Part shown: positions 10,971 through 21,900 of the stretch, piece by piece | Position numbering within the stretch: the first letter of the stretch is position 1 | How the letters are laid out: every line of letters starts with the position of its first letter | Assembly (NCBI GenBank): GCA_036768485.1 | Contig: JAVLUZ010000141.1 | Coordinates: 4,849,349 to 4,913,348, forward strand | Direction: 5' to 3' | DNA length: 64,000 nucleotides | Source: Mermis nigrescens | Taxonomy: Eukaryota; Nematoda; Enoplea; Mermithida; Mermithidae | Notes under the pieces: generated by a model | Told to the model about the DNA's origin: nothing | Database searches by the model: none | The model's input: only the letters and a program-made list of their open reading frames with translations | Position numbers and translations under genes: made by a program

Positions 10971-11401
10971 CTCATGCAATAGTGGGTAACTTAAGTTGTA
11001 TGCCTGTCATTGCTTTATCACATTCACCATCTTTATCACATGCACCATCTTTATTCATTTCTGTCTAACTTTTGCACATTCTTTAGGGTTTTAATACAGA
11101 AAATGCACCTGATACGGCGGAGTTAACGCTAGTTGAATTAGTTGTGGGTACCATGGCCAAAAATGATGAAATTTCGGTCATTTTGAACTCCTCTGCTAAA
11201 ATGGTTGCAAATCCGCACAAATATGGCAACTCCTAAGGCAAAATCAGCTGGGTATGCAATTTCTCTGTGCTACAAATCTTACAGTCAAGGTAGCCATTAA
11301 ACAAACGGCTGACCAGGCAAAATCAAACAGAAAAAATTCAAAAAAATTCCATGTAATTTCCGAGTTGACCTTAAACTGTGTGTCTCCATGTCTGTTTTAT
11401 G

Positions 11402-11402
<1 letters not shown>

Positions 11403-11492
<90 letters not shown>
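11403..11492. repeat. TA microsatellite with TG tail
   Basis: About 40 uninterrupted TA dinucleotides followed by a short TG run. Tyr-Ile frames on both strands here are artefacts. Confidence 0.98.
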
Positions 11493-11493
<1 letters not shown>

Positions 11494-12686
11494 ATTTATA
11501 TATGGTTTTGATTTAGCTTTGTATTGTATTTTGGGGTTTAAATTTTTGTGCACTCGATTTTAGTCACATTTTATAGATCAAATTGTAAGATATTCATACA
11601 TTTTGTTGCCTACCATTTGAAATTAAGTGATCATTGAGAAATTGGTGTGGTTCAAATTCTGAAAGATCCACTATATGATGGTGTTCAATATTTTCAGACC
11701 CTTGGCCTTTCTGGACAATATCGGGGATGATGCACCTGAAAATGAAATGGCAATGGTTTCAAATTATGCCAAGGCGAAAGCGGATGTCAAACGTTATTTG
11801 AATGAACCAAAAATAAAATCTGCAGATTGTCCCTTAACTTTTTGGAAAGTTAACAGCACTAGATTTCCAGCTCTAGCAACAGTAATTTTTTTTACAGTTA
11901 AATTTAAACTTGGAACATGTTGCATATTTTGTTTGTATGTTTTTTTGCAATAAAACTGATAATGATTCCTCTTTACATAAAGAAATATTGCACTTTTTAT
12001 GTCAGTTTTATTTTTTCTGAAAATGACTTATTTGTCAAAATTTGACTGCAATTTAGGGCAATTTTGAAGAATGTTTAAATTTATTGATTCCCTATCAACT
12101 GGACTGGACCCTCCTAACTTTTGCATTTCTTTTTGTTTTATAAACAGCTGGCGTTCAAATATCTAAGTGCGCCTATCAGTTCCATGGAAAGTGAGTGGGA
12201 ATTCAAATCAGCGCGTGATATAGGCTAATGGAGCACAAATTCACTTAAAGCCTGAAAACGTTCAAAAACTGCTGTTCTTAAAGCACAACTTGAAAGCCAT
12301 TGGCCATACATTCGTACAGATTGACCCGCATGAATGATGATGCACAAAATGTTGAATCTTTAAATTTTGATCTCGATGCTGCTGATGTTACTTATGATTA
12401 TGATGATGATAGTGATAATGATTTTGAAGAAGAGTTTTGAATAAAATGGAGTGATTAATTTTTCTTGGGTAATGCAGTGCAGTAATGACCAGATTGTGGG
12501 GGGCCAACAATACTGGGGGGTTTCCTATGTTTTGTGTAGCTTCGGCCTTTGGCTTTGGGTTTGGTTGAAGCTGGCCTAATATTCGGCGTTTAGCCAAAGC
12601 TTCGGCTTTGGCCAAAATCTTCCTTTGGTCCAATCCCTACTAGTCATTCCGCCATGACAAGTATTCTTTTGCTGACTAGTGTGAAA

Positions 12687-13680
12687 ATGAATATTTTGGA
12701 TACAAGCAGTAGTAGCAGTGAAGATGAGGAAGTTAATTTTTGTATGGAAAAACGAAAAAAAAATTATAAACCACAGATCAATTTTGAGTTGGATGGTTTT
12801 ATTCGCTCGATTTTGGCTTTCTCGTACTTCAATAGAACAGTTGGTGAACGATATAGGGCCACAGCTTCAACATGATTCCGATAAAAATATGGCTCTATTG
12901 CCGATTCAGCAGATTTTGTTGGCCATACGTTATTTAGCTGGCGCCCGATTAATGCTTACAGTTGGTGATGCTCATTCTCCTGGAAAATCTAACGTTTCCA
13001 GAGCTGTTCAAAGTGTAGTGACTGCTATAAATAAGCATTATTTTCATGATGTTGTTAAATGGCCGGATAACTTGGCGTCTGTCATCTCTGAATTTCACAA
13101 AGTGGCGCGCATGTCTTACTGCATTGGTGTCCTTGATGGATCACATATTCCCATAAAAACTCGCCACCCATGATGAAAGTCAATTTATCAATCGGCATGG
13201 AGAACATTCTATAAATACTATGACGGTTGCTGGGCCAAAATACCAATTTTTTATGTTAGTGCTAAATGGCCTGGTTCTGTAAATGATGTGCGCGTTTTGA
13301 AACTTGGCAGCTTAGCTAAAACGTTTAACGAAAGGTTGGCATGGCATCCGTTTCCAAATGCTTTGATTCTAAGGGACTCGGGATATGGTCTCAGCAATTG
13401 GTTGATTCCACCTATTTTGAAGCCGGTATTAACTCCAGCTGAAGAGAGATTCAACAAAGCGCATAAATCTACACGTCAGATTATCAAATGCGCTTTTGGA
13501 ATTTTAGAGAAACGTTTTGTGTGCCTTACAAAATTAAATTTGTCACCCGAATTTTCAGCGCAAGTCATAAAAGCTTGCATGGTATTACATAATATGACAT
13601 TAGAATACCAGCCCGTTGGAGAGGATGAAATTGAGACAATCATGACTGAAATAAGCGAAAAAAACAATAGAACTGGTTGA
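12687..13680 (+). pseudogene. HARBI1-like DDE transposase
   Basis: Starts at ATG 12687 with an acidic serine-rich N terminus (MNILDTSSSSSEDEE). After frame breaks around 12810-12850 it continues with helix-turn-helix-like QQILLAIRYLAGA, the first catalytic region IGVLDGSHIPI, a frame break at about 13170, then GSVNDVRVL, the second aspartate region LILRDSGYG, and TRQIIKCAFGILEKRF. In the family the last motif carries the catalytic glutamate just after TR; here that position reads K. Frameshifts and the missing glutamate make it inactive. It belongs to the Harbinger-like element 1397-16901. Confidence 0.88.
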
Positions 13681-13908
13681 TGAAAATGATGTGAGCGAGG
13701 AAGAAAATACTTCGGGACGAATATCGCAGAAATATTTTAGTTTCATTTTTCGCATGAACTTATTCTTGTAACTTCTTTTAATCTAACATATAGTAAAACA
13801 GGTGCTTCTTTTCGAAAAACTAATCTGCAGCATACCATATTGTAACATTTTCATAAAAAATGAAAGCAAACGAGGCAGAAAAATGCATATCACTCCTTGC
13901 GCCAAATG

Positions 13909-15600
13909 TTACTGGTAACATCTCATTCCCGACGGGCTAATTGGCCACATGCGAGCTTGCTCCGAATAGTCAACAAATGTAAAGGCTTTTGGAGTGTCAA
14001 TAGGATACTTGTGCTGTAGATTTAATTTATTTTCTAATTCAAGAATCTCATGTTTCATCTTGTAGTTAGCTAGCTCTAAATGTTCCACTTGCAAAGCAAT
14101 TTTCTTCTTTTTCATAGTTATTATTTCATCATTCGCATTTCTTTGAATCGATATCTTCGACTAAATCGTGAAAATGTATCTAGGAGGGGCAAATCTTAGT
14201 TTATGTACATATGTACCTATACTATCGTTAGAAAAGATATGATGATTTGAGATTTTCAAGTCAATTTCCGATCTTTAAACGTAGCGAGTTCCTTAAAGCT
14301 ATCACATTTTAAGAATAAGGCAAGCTGACGAGAAAATTTGAAAAATTATTCGAAGATAAAAGCTATGCTAAACAAGACAAGGACCAATAAATGAAGTCTT
14401 TGTCCTTGGCTAACTGCGATGAATGTAAACATTGGGCTTTAATGTATCATGCTGTAAAATTTTACGTTTATATGGAAAACTCTGTAAGCGTAAACAGAAA
14501 TAACAATTTCAGAGCATGGATAGGATTTCAAAATTATGCCTTACAATTTTTCATACTCGAAAATCAGAAGCTAAAAATTAATAAATAGCGTCCTATGTAT
14601 TTGTATCATTCGTTTTTAAATACTGTTCTACCTGCCAAAAATGTTCAAAAATATCATTTGTTCAGAACATCTTCAAATTCACTGTCTAAGTAAACTAATA
14701 AAATCTAGATAGATGGATAAGTCAGTTTTAGCTCATTGTCTTGTAGGAATTTAGTTATTGCCCCTCCTAGTGTGCACTACAATTTGCTTCACAAAACCTT
14801 GTGACAGAAATCAGTTTAGTAATTTACAGCGCTTACAATTCACAATTTATAATACTGCTACAAAGGTGTTTCCTGCCTACTCTAATGGGACTTGGCTCAA
14901 CTAGACATTGTGGTTTCATTGATTACTTTGCAGAATTTCATGAGTGACGTTTGAAAGAATTTTTAAATCGATTCGCTAAAATCAGAAGTCTATTCCATAC
15001 ACATGGTTTCCTGAAGCAGACTGTAGTCAAATTCGATGAAGTATATGTATACCAGCTTCTTTATTCTTATTAATTGGAAAATGAAATTTCCCTGCTGAGG
15101 GCTTAGGAGTAAAAATATCTTCTTCCGGCCCCTCAGAGGAAATCTGCAAAATGGATTTCAATGCAGACTGCAGTTCGCATTTGCTGTCATAATCCATCTC
15201 TAGTGATTCTGTAGAATTTTTGATATCAATTATTGCAGCAGATTCTCGTCCAATAACATCCAGAACAGCATCATTAAGATCAGTGAGGGTCGTTAATTTG
15301 TCACCCCAATGCTCCCATTTGCTTCTGTGCATCAAGTTTGAAAAGGGTATCGTCTTCTCCAGTTGGGCCAAACACAATCCCGAAAATGGGTCCAATCTTT
15401 TCCACATGTTGGTGGTAAATATCCAATACTCAGCGCATACTCAAAAATTTCCTCTCATTTTTTTGTTTCGATTTGCGAGTAATAACAGATGTGAATGCGC
15501 CAAATAAGAGAGCTTTACTTTCGCATATTTTTTTAATTATTAGAATTTTCAACTTATTCTTATCGCTAATAACTGCCGGTTTAATTTTTTTGGATGACAT
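13909..15600 (-). pseudogene. Harbinger accessory Myb/SANT-like protein, broken
   Basis: On the minus strand. The N-terminal part (ATG at 15600) reads MSSKKIKPAVISDK and then ICESKALLFGAFTSVITRK, the LLFG-F motif of Harbinger Myb-like proteins. A frame change near 15420 leads into a 126-codon frame (15407-15027) with acidic and serine-rich content. The end (14115-13909) is a coiled coil, KIALQVEHLELANYKMKHEI followed by an LE-rich helix, as is typical of these proteins. Such proteins bind subterminal repeats and help the transposase enter the nucleus. The pieces do not form one open frame. The segment 14150-15000 between them is not clearly coding. Confidence 0.65.
14150..15000. other. Harbinger-like element interior, no clear gene
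   Basis: AT-rich sequence between the Myb-like pieces. A 65-codon frame at 14391-14588 has no recognisable features. Confidence 0.4.
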
Positions 15601-15749
15601 TAATTGAATAAGTAAAGCAAAGCGTAAGAGAACAAAATGTAAGCAATGAATGAGAATCATTAATAGACAAAAAGAAAAATGAGAACTGAAACCAACTTAG
15701 TGCAATCAACAGAACTTGTCTGATCTTGTTTAGGAGCCAAAAGGATCTG

Positions 15750-16665
15750 GGCCCAGTTGCATGCACTAAACTAGGAGTGTGACACTTAGGAGTAAAGGTG
15801 TAAATTTTGGTTGCACCATCTAGGAGCTAGGAGTCTCCTAAATCAGCAGTGTAGGAGTAACATTAGGAGCAAAGAGGACGTTAAAGGAGTAAGTTTAGGC
15901 ATAATTTTATAGGTGGGTTGCACCATGCTTAGGAGTTTTTTTAGGAGTGAATTTACTCCTTATCTTTGCACAAAATATTAGGAGTGTCTGTTCTCTCCTA
16001 AAGCTGTCGGTTGTATTGAATTAGTCTTTTTTTGACTGCGATGAATAGTACTAGCAGTGAAAGTGATGAGGAAATTATTGAAAAAATAGGCCAAAAAAGA
16101 GCCTGCAGGAAACGTATTAATTTTGATGTTGATAATTTCGAAGAATAATTTTGAATTTTGCAGCAAGCAACAGAACGTGTTTGGTATATAATTGGACGGT
16201 TTTAACAGCCAAAGAGTAACACAGTACATTTTCTCTGAAGCAACAGATTTTATCAGCTCTAAGATTCTAAGCTACTAAAAAATTTCAGGATATTGTGGTG
16301 GTGCTCTTGGTTAGCATAAGTCTACTGTTTGTCAGAAAATTTGATCCGTTGTTCAGCTAATTAATAAATATTTTTTGCCTACAGTCACAGATGTTCCAAA
16401 TAGCGTAGCTGAGTTGACTGAAAATGCTCAAAACTTTATGGACATTGCAAAAATCCTGTCTAAGAAACTCCTAGAAACACTCCTAAAATTACTCATAAAA
16501 TTTCTCCTAGTTAGGAGTCTAAGAGAGTTTACTCCTAGAAACAATGAAAAAATTACTCCTAGGTTAGGAGTAAGTGGTGCAACCCAATTTAGGAGACTCC
16601 TGAGCCAGGAGTAAATTTGCTCCTAATTCCTAACTCCTACACTCCTAGTTTGGTGCAATGGGCCC
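15750..16665. mobile_element. Small PIF/Harbinger-like element with TAGGAGT repeats
   Basis: Ends GGCCCAGTTGCATGCAC and GGTGCAATGGGCCC, flanked by CTG (15747-15749, 16666-16668). Both ends are filled with the heptamer TAGGAGT, and GTTGCACCA recurs near 15812 and 15917, mirroring the GTTCCACCA plus GAATAGT layout of the larger element around it. Inside is a decayed transposase (16038-16600). Confidence 0.8.
16038..16600 (+). pseudogene. Remnant Harbinger transposase
   Basis: ATG 16038 starts MNSTSSESDEEII and KRINFDVDNFEE, similar to MNILDTSSSSSEDEE and INFELDGF of the transposase at 12687. A further piece reads QQILSALRF, matching QQILLAIRY there. Several stops; the catalytic half is missing. 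Confidence 0.7.
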
Positions 16666-17079
16666 CTGATCTCCTCTTTATCATACATTCATTTTGTGCA
16701 ATGTATGTAGCAGTACATTAGGTATCGTCCATACACTCACAAATACTAAGAAAAAATTACTAGTTGGAAAAGTCTTTGATTTTGACTAGTACTAGTCGAA
16801 ATTTACTAGTTTTGAATAGTAAATGGTGGAACGCTAGTTTTTATTACTTGTTTTGTATAGACTATTCACTATTCACTATTCATTTTTGGTGGAACCGGGC
16901 CCAGGTTGCCAAGAAAGTAAATAAATGTAATTCATAGGTATCATCTGGCGCGTAGCGCTGGAAAAAAATTTGAGAAATTATGGTCACTGATGGCCAAAAT
17001 CATTGCAAATTGCATATCCATTCTTTATCTCGCCAAACATTTTTGGTCCACAAGGGGGTGGCCGCCCAATCCACCTCTG

Positions 17080-17939
17080 TGTAACCGTCAATTAGCAAAA
17101 AACTATTCATTTTTGAAATTAAAACATATTCAATTTGAAACCTGACAAATAAGTTAAAAATAACCGGATAGTTGATACGCTTTTTATCATATCCAGGGCA
17201 AAAATAAGATTGCAGTAAAATTACAATGAGTCTTGTTTAAAAGGAATCTGAAGCCATTAAGTTTTACCTAAATTCTAATTCTCAACATAAATTGAGATTC
17301 TCATCTATTTTTTAAACTGACTAATTCATTGTCGTAATTCTTTGCATCCAACTAGGAATCAGTAAATTATATGCTTGCATCCGGGTTTGTCTTTGTGCAT
17401 AGCTTTATGTGCTTTAATAAATTACATCCAAACATGATTTTTGCTCATCTTATGTGCCTATTGTTGTTGTGACCTTCTCTTGCCAGTCAAGATTTAATTT
17501 TAACTCTTTGGTATTCATTTACTGTCTTCAGGAAGCTGTGGTCCGTGTGGCATTATGTTTTTAACTTTTTACCTCGCATATGATAATTCTTTTAAAATCA
17601 ATAAATGTACTTACCTCGCCTCCATATTCCTGTATGTCGGATTTGAATGCATAGATGTACAGCGCTAGTTCTACGGACAATGGCATATTTGTCCGTCAAT
17701 CTAAGCAATTTTCAGCCATTAACAATGGAAAAATTTTCATGCTCGATCAAAGCGAAATTTTAGCAGGTTTACTAGTAGCGACTGAAAGCACAAAAATTTT
17801 CATGTTGAATCGAAACTAAAATTTAGTGTTGCATAAAATTAATTTTCATATTTATTCATTGCTAAATTCTTGTGCCATCATAATACCCCACTAAGTCTTA
17901 GTGGCAGCCACTTACATGCTTGAATTCTTTGCTCAGATA
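17080..17939. other. No gene recognised
   Basis: AT-rich flank left of the gypsy element. No reading frame or element end seen. Confidence 0.5.
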
Positions 17940-18507
17940 TGTAATGAAAACTGCTCTAATTTGAAATAAGTTCAAATTCCACCATGCTCGGCAACTCAAA
18001 ATAGACTACCTCCCATGGAGCAATTAAAGTGACAAATCATCTCCGGCTGTCAAAACGGCTACTTCAAAAGAACACTCATCACCCTGATTGATCCGATTTT
18101 GAATCTATTCACGTGCAACTAACCCAGCGCAAAACACTATAACTTGATATTCACGTGATAACTAAAATATTGCACTACTCATCCCAAACTTACTTATGAT
18201 AAAACCGGAAACTTAAAATAACTGACAACTCTATTATCATCAATTAACTGGGCGTGGGCACCACCCTTCCTTTGATCTGCCGTTCTCCTAACTGGTATTT
18301 AAACCCGTATCCCTGACACAATCAGCCTATTCGCCGACTCGCTCCTCCGGGCCTCATTTCGCTCCGCGTGTTGTTGCCTACACGTTCTACCTATATTCGC
18401 ATTTTAATCGACTGTTGCGTCGTGTGCCCAAGTTGCGATAATTATATTTTGTCAGTTACTGTTGTAGTACAATACTCGGCTACTCTAACCCCCATCGTTC
18501 CTTTACA
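17940..18507 (+). repeat. 5' LTR of gypsy element
   Basis: 568 bp, TGTAATGAAAACT...CTTTACA. Differences from the 3' LTR are concentrated in the first 45 or so bases; the rest differs at only a handful of sites. Confidence 0.95.
18296..18303 (+). promoter_or_regulatory. TATA-like box in the LTR
   Basis: TATTTAAA, repeated at the same place in the 3' LTR, about 210 bp before the LTR end. Placement fits an RNA polymerase II promoter; no direct evidence of use. Confidence 0.45.
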
Positions 18508-18510
18508 ATT

Positions 18511-18528
18511 TGGAGGTCTATATACGGA
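18511..18528 (+). other. Possible primer-binding site
   Basis: TGGAGGTCTATATACGGA begins three bases after the LTR. TGG is the complement of a tRNA 3' CCA end. I could not name the matching tRNA. Confidence 0.4.
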
Positions 18529-18751
18529 GATCTCTGGTTGTGCTACCACTACACATAAATTTATTTGATAATTTTGCCCCTAGTTACAACTTACTTATTT
18601 GTCCCAACTTAACTTAATTAAACGGTAAGCTTGATACCCTATTGCCGTTTTATTTGTGTACTAATCTGTTAAACTGAACTCCAAACGCGGTCTTCGGGTC
18701 CCCCATAAGCCTTATAACTTAAGATCTGTGTACCAAAAAACTCACCCTAAA

Positions 18752-18964
18752 ATGAATGTTGATCTACAAGAACTTCAGGATATTTTTGCCACTAGCGCTG
18801 AAGCAGTAACTAGAAGAACTTTAACTAATGTAATGAACGCCGTTCAGGATAGCTCTCCCTCCTACTCACCCAAACCCAGCCACCCCTATTTTACGGAAAT
18901 TCCAACGAAAATATCTCCGACTGGCTTTTGCTTTTTAATCGTTTTGCCACAGCTCATAATTTAA
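18752..18964 (+). CDS. Gag N terminus, out of frame with the polyprotein
   Basis: ATG 18752 opens MNVDLQELQDIFATSAEAV and runs to PSYSPKPSHP. The natural continuation, LFYGNSNENISDW, lies in the polyprotein frame, so the reading frame must step back one base near 18881-18889 (CACCCCTATTTT). Either one base has been lost or the ribosome slips at the C-run; a mutation is the simpler explanation. Confidence 0.6.
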   Translation: MNVDLQELQDIFATSAEAVTRRTLTNVMNAVQDSSPSYSPKPSHPYFTEIPTKISPTGFCFLIVLPQLII

Positions 18965-21900
18965 ATGAACAGCGAAAAATCTCATTATTACCTACTTTTC
19001 TACGTGGCCTGGCTTTAACTTTCTTTAACCGCAGGGAGCAAGAAACATTAAATAATCCATTAACCTACTTGGAATGGGCTAATGAACTAAAAACTGAATT
19101 TCCGGCCGGTAGGGACTCTGCCCTCCGTGAAATGGAACTGGTGCACCGAACCCAAAGATCTAACGAAACTGTCTCTGAATTTGCTGTAGATATCCGAACT
19201 TTAGTAAAATCAGCGTATCCTACCCTTAATACGGAGCAAAGGGAAACGGTGGCTAAAGGAGCTTTTCTCCGAGGTCTAAAACCCGAAATTAAGCGCTTTA
19301 CACTTCTTGGCACGGAACCCAAAAACCTTGAAGAGGCTATTAGGCGGGCAACCCAACAGGAAATCCAAGACCAGGCGTACGGAACCTCCACCTCCACTTT
19401 TGACACTAAACAAACCCCTCCCGAATTAAGCGTTTTAACAACCACTATGAATAACTTATCCCGCCAAATTGCTAACCTTAATTTCCGATCCCCTCAGCAG
19501 ACTAACTGGCGGTCCAAGGAACCTTTCAACCGCAACCAAGGGCCCTGGAAGCGGGATGTTAGCCCTTGGAACAGTCAGGGTAAAAACCGCTGCTGGAAAT
19601 GTGGGAGGTTAGGCCATCATGCGATCAGATGTCCACAAAATTTTCACTCCCCCCACCCTAGCTCGACTAATTTTGGAGTAAATAATCAAAACACGTCCAG
19701 GCCCCCTCCACCTGTGGGCATTGGGCGGTCAAGAGACCCTAGCCGACTTAATTCTGCACCCATAGGTAGCTCAAATAGGCATGTGATGGCGATGTCCGAA
19801 TATATAGGCCCCAACGAAAAGGTACCAGCGAACCCAAATAATTTTACCGAGGTAGAAAATGCATTTTCATTGTCAAAATCGTGTCCGGACGGTATAGATG
19901 TTGTTGACTTCCCAGTGGAAGGGTATAGATTTGATTGTATTAATTTTTTGGTTTTGGAAGGGCACGGGGAAGGTAAAGGTCTAGGGCAGAAACCCCTAAC
20001 CCGAGAAAATGTTGCACTAGACTCCCTCCCCAGGGTATGGACTGTTAAAGAGGTGCCCGTTGACCTAGGAGGGTTAGGTGGTGACACTCCCGTCACAAAT
20101 AATTATCGTAGTAAGGCTTGCACTAAGGGACAGTCCGCATGCCTTGGGGTCATGAACGCGCCTAGGTCACCAAAATCTGAGGCTGCAGCCGGGAATGTGA
20201 AAATTGATAGTTTTGATTGCGTTCATGACGGTTCTCGAGTAAAGAAACTGATTTTCAGTCCGTTTCTGACCACTTTTTGCCTTTTGCTCTTTCTCCTACC
20301 CCATGGATTTTGTCAGGTTCCGCCAAATGTCCGCACATATAATTTTTGTGGTACGCTGCAAGGCGGGTATGCTTTAGCGGTCCCCAAAACTGTAGACTGT
20401 GTACCCCCCATTATCCACTCTCCTACCCCCTATAGCATGAAAGTCGACATATGGGTACCCATAGACACACCTTACAGGGCCGAAGCCATAAAATGCTACA
20501 TACATAACCGCACTATATGTACTCACACGGGTTTCCTAGGGAGTAAGGGCATTATCTATGACAGGTCCACCACCAGATCAGTTTCTGCCGCAGTTTGTTC
20601 TGAAACATGGAAAACGAAAAACTGGGGAACTGAAACTCTCCTTCGTCGACAACATGGACTCTGGGCTACCACAAACAATTTAACTCTTGATTTTTCCTGG
20701 TGCTGTCGTGATATATGTAAAACTGCCACCAATTTTTTCATAGAAGTGGGCCAGGTGGGTACAACGGACGGAGACACACTCAGCTCTGACCTTTTTGACA
20801 TGGCCGGGTGTCACGCCCAAACCGGGAAATGCACCACTGATGAAGCTGTAGTCATCTGGGACCCCTATCCCCTAAAATCATTCTGTAAATATCATAAACT
20901 CGGAACATTCACTGTGGATGTAAACTTTCCTTTTGTTATCGCTAAAGAATTACAGAGTAGCTTTACACTTACTAACTCCACTGCTGCCTGCAAACTACTT
21001 AGTGCCTATGAGACGCTGCAGGGCGTGATAATCAAGGTTATCATGGGGCGGGATAACTTTTTTCTCCGTGAACACTATTATGGCCGAATACCCCGAGAAC
21101 CCCAAAATACCACACACCCAACTAAAATGCGTATTACAGACCCAGAAAATGCTAAATTACAGTATTTGGAACAGAGAATTCTCCAAATTGAACAGGAAGC
21201 CTTTAGAAACGTATGGTTAGAGTTATGTCGATCTGCCCAACGACAGCTTGATACTATTAAACAACTCTTACGTATTGACACAACAGCAGGCGCCCGGGTC
21301 CTACTCAGGCGAAGTGACATACATGCTGTTTTTGCGGGGGATGCCCTGATGGTATGGCCATGTACCCCGGTTAACACTACAAAAATTTACTGGAACCACA
21401 GAGTACGCGATGTCTGCTATGAATATCTCCCTGTTGAGGTTGGGTCACAACGTCTGTATGCACTACCTGGGGGGACTGACCTGACCATGTTCTCCCACAA
21501 AATTCCATGTGAACGGGTGGTTAAAAGCATTTACTATAAAAAACCAAACTATTACTCCGCCCAAGGTTCAGTACATGTCTCACAAACCCCTCTGCAACTT
21601 ATTTGGGCCGGCAACTGGACACCTTTTACGTTTGACTCCCCAACCCTATTTCATGACACCATGAGCACTCTTGGAGGGGCTAGGAATACCCATGACCTAG
21701 AGCAAAAAGTAAACCGCCTTATGGAATACACTTCCCAATTATCTGAGAATCCAGCTTTAGTTTATCAAATCCTCACTGGGACTGGGACTGCCATCAACAG
21801 TGTTTTGGACCATAGCCAACAAAAATTTGAACATCTGCTTAACAGGGCTGCCATAGGCACTTCCAACACCCTTAGCCACCTACTTCATGGCCTCTATCAA

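Larger units (their letters stand above)
7741..12336 (+). pseudogene. hAT transposase, BED zinc finger, heavily decayed
   Basis: Recognisable pieces in order: a BED finger (7741-7910; S-V-V-W-N-F-F, C-x-C, then H-L in TTSSLLGHLRNK); a core with FSLTTDMWSLAVMDAYMAVT (8320-8373); continuation VHYIQKDTW and HTAENIANCL after the inserted MITE (8652-8918); a RWNS-like region read as ET*WSSLYIMLERF (about 9860-9905); a VIPF block (10225-10330); an LLD block near 10660; and the C-terminal dimerisation region (11675-11860 with YLNEPKIK and LTFWKVN; 12145-12336 with FKYLSAPISSMESEWEF). The second catalytic aspartate region, usually TDNGAN, reads RYNGAN here. Stops, frameshifts and insertions make it dead. 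A stop lies just upstream of 7741, so a first exon may be missing. Confidence 0.88.
1915..12639 (+). mobile_element. hAT element with TIRs and 8-bp target duplication
   Basis: The left end TAGAGATCAACCAAAG (second copy at 3503: TAGGGATCAACC) and the right end CTTTGGTCCAATCCCTA are inverted repeats followed inward by GGCTTTGGC/GCCAAAGC runs. CTAGTCAT flanks both sides (1907-1914 and 12640-12647; also 3495-3502). It sits inside the Harbinger-like element and contains a decayed BED-finger hAT transposase (7741-12336), the fold-back FB1, and several MITEs. Confidence 0.88.
1397..16901. mobile_element. PIF/Harbinger-like element, greatly expanded by nested insertions
   Basis: The left end reads GGCCGGTTCCACC and the right end GGTGGAACCGGGCC, inverted relative to each other, with CAG on both outer sides (1394-1396, 16902-16904). 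Both ends carry repeats of GAATAGT, and GTTCCACCA recurs at 1402, 1459 and, split by a MITE, around 1560/1837. Inside are a HARBI1-like transposase pseudogene (12687-13680) and a Myb/SANT-like pseudogene on the opposite strand (13909-15600), the two-gene layout usual for this superfamily. The original element, without insertions, would be about 4 kb. Confidence 0.8.
963..17079. mobile_element. Outer hAT-like element (family E), split by Harbinger-like element
   Basis: The left piece (963-1393) begins CAGTGGCGGATCTGGG, matching the complement of the right end of the intact family-E copy at 59447-60050. The right piece (about 16905-17079) carries the family motif GGCGCGTAGCGCTGG and ends in a GGCGG-rich block like the other family terminus. 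The two halves rejoin cleanly when 1397-16901 is removed. No 8-bp duplication is evident at the outer ends. The element has no coding sequence of its own. Confidence 0.55.

Noticed and set aside
11254..11563. Tyr-Ile repeat proteins on both strands
   Set aside because: Translation of the TA microsatellite.
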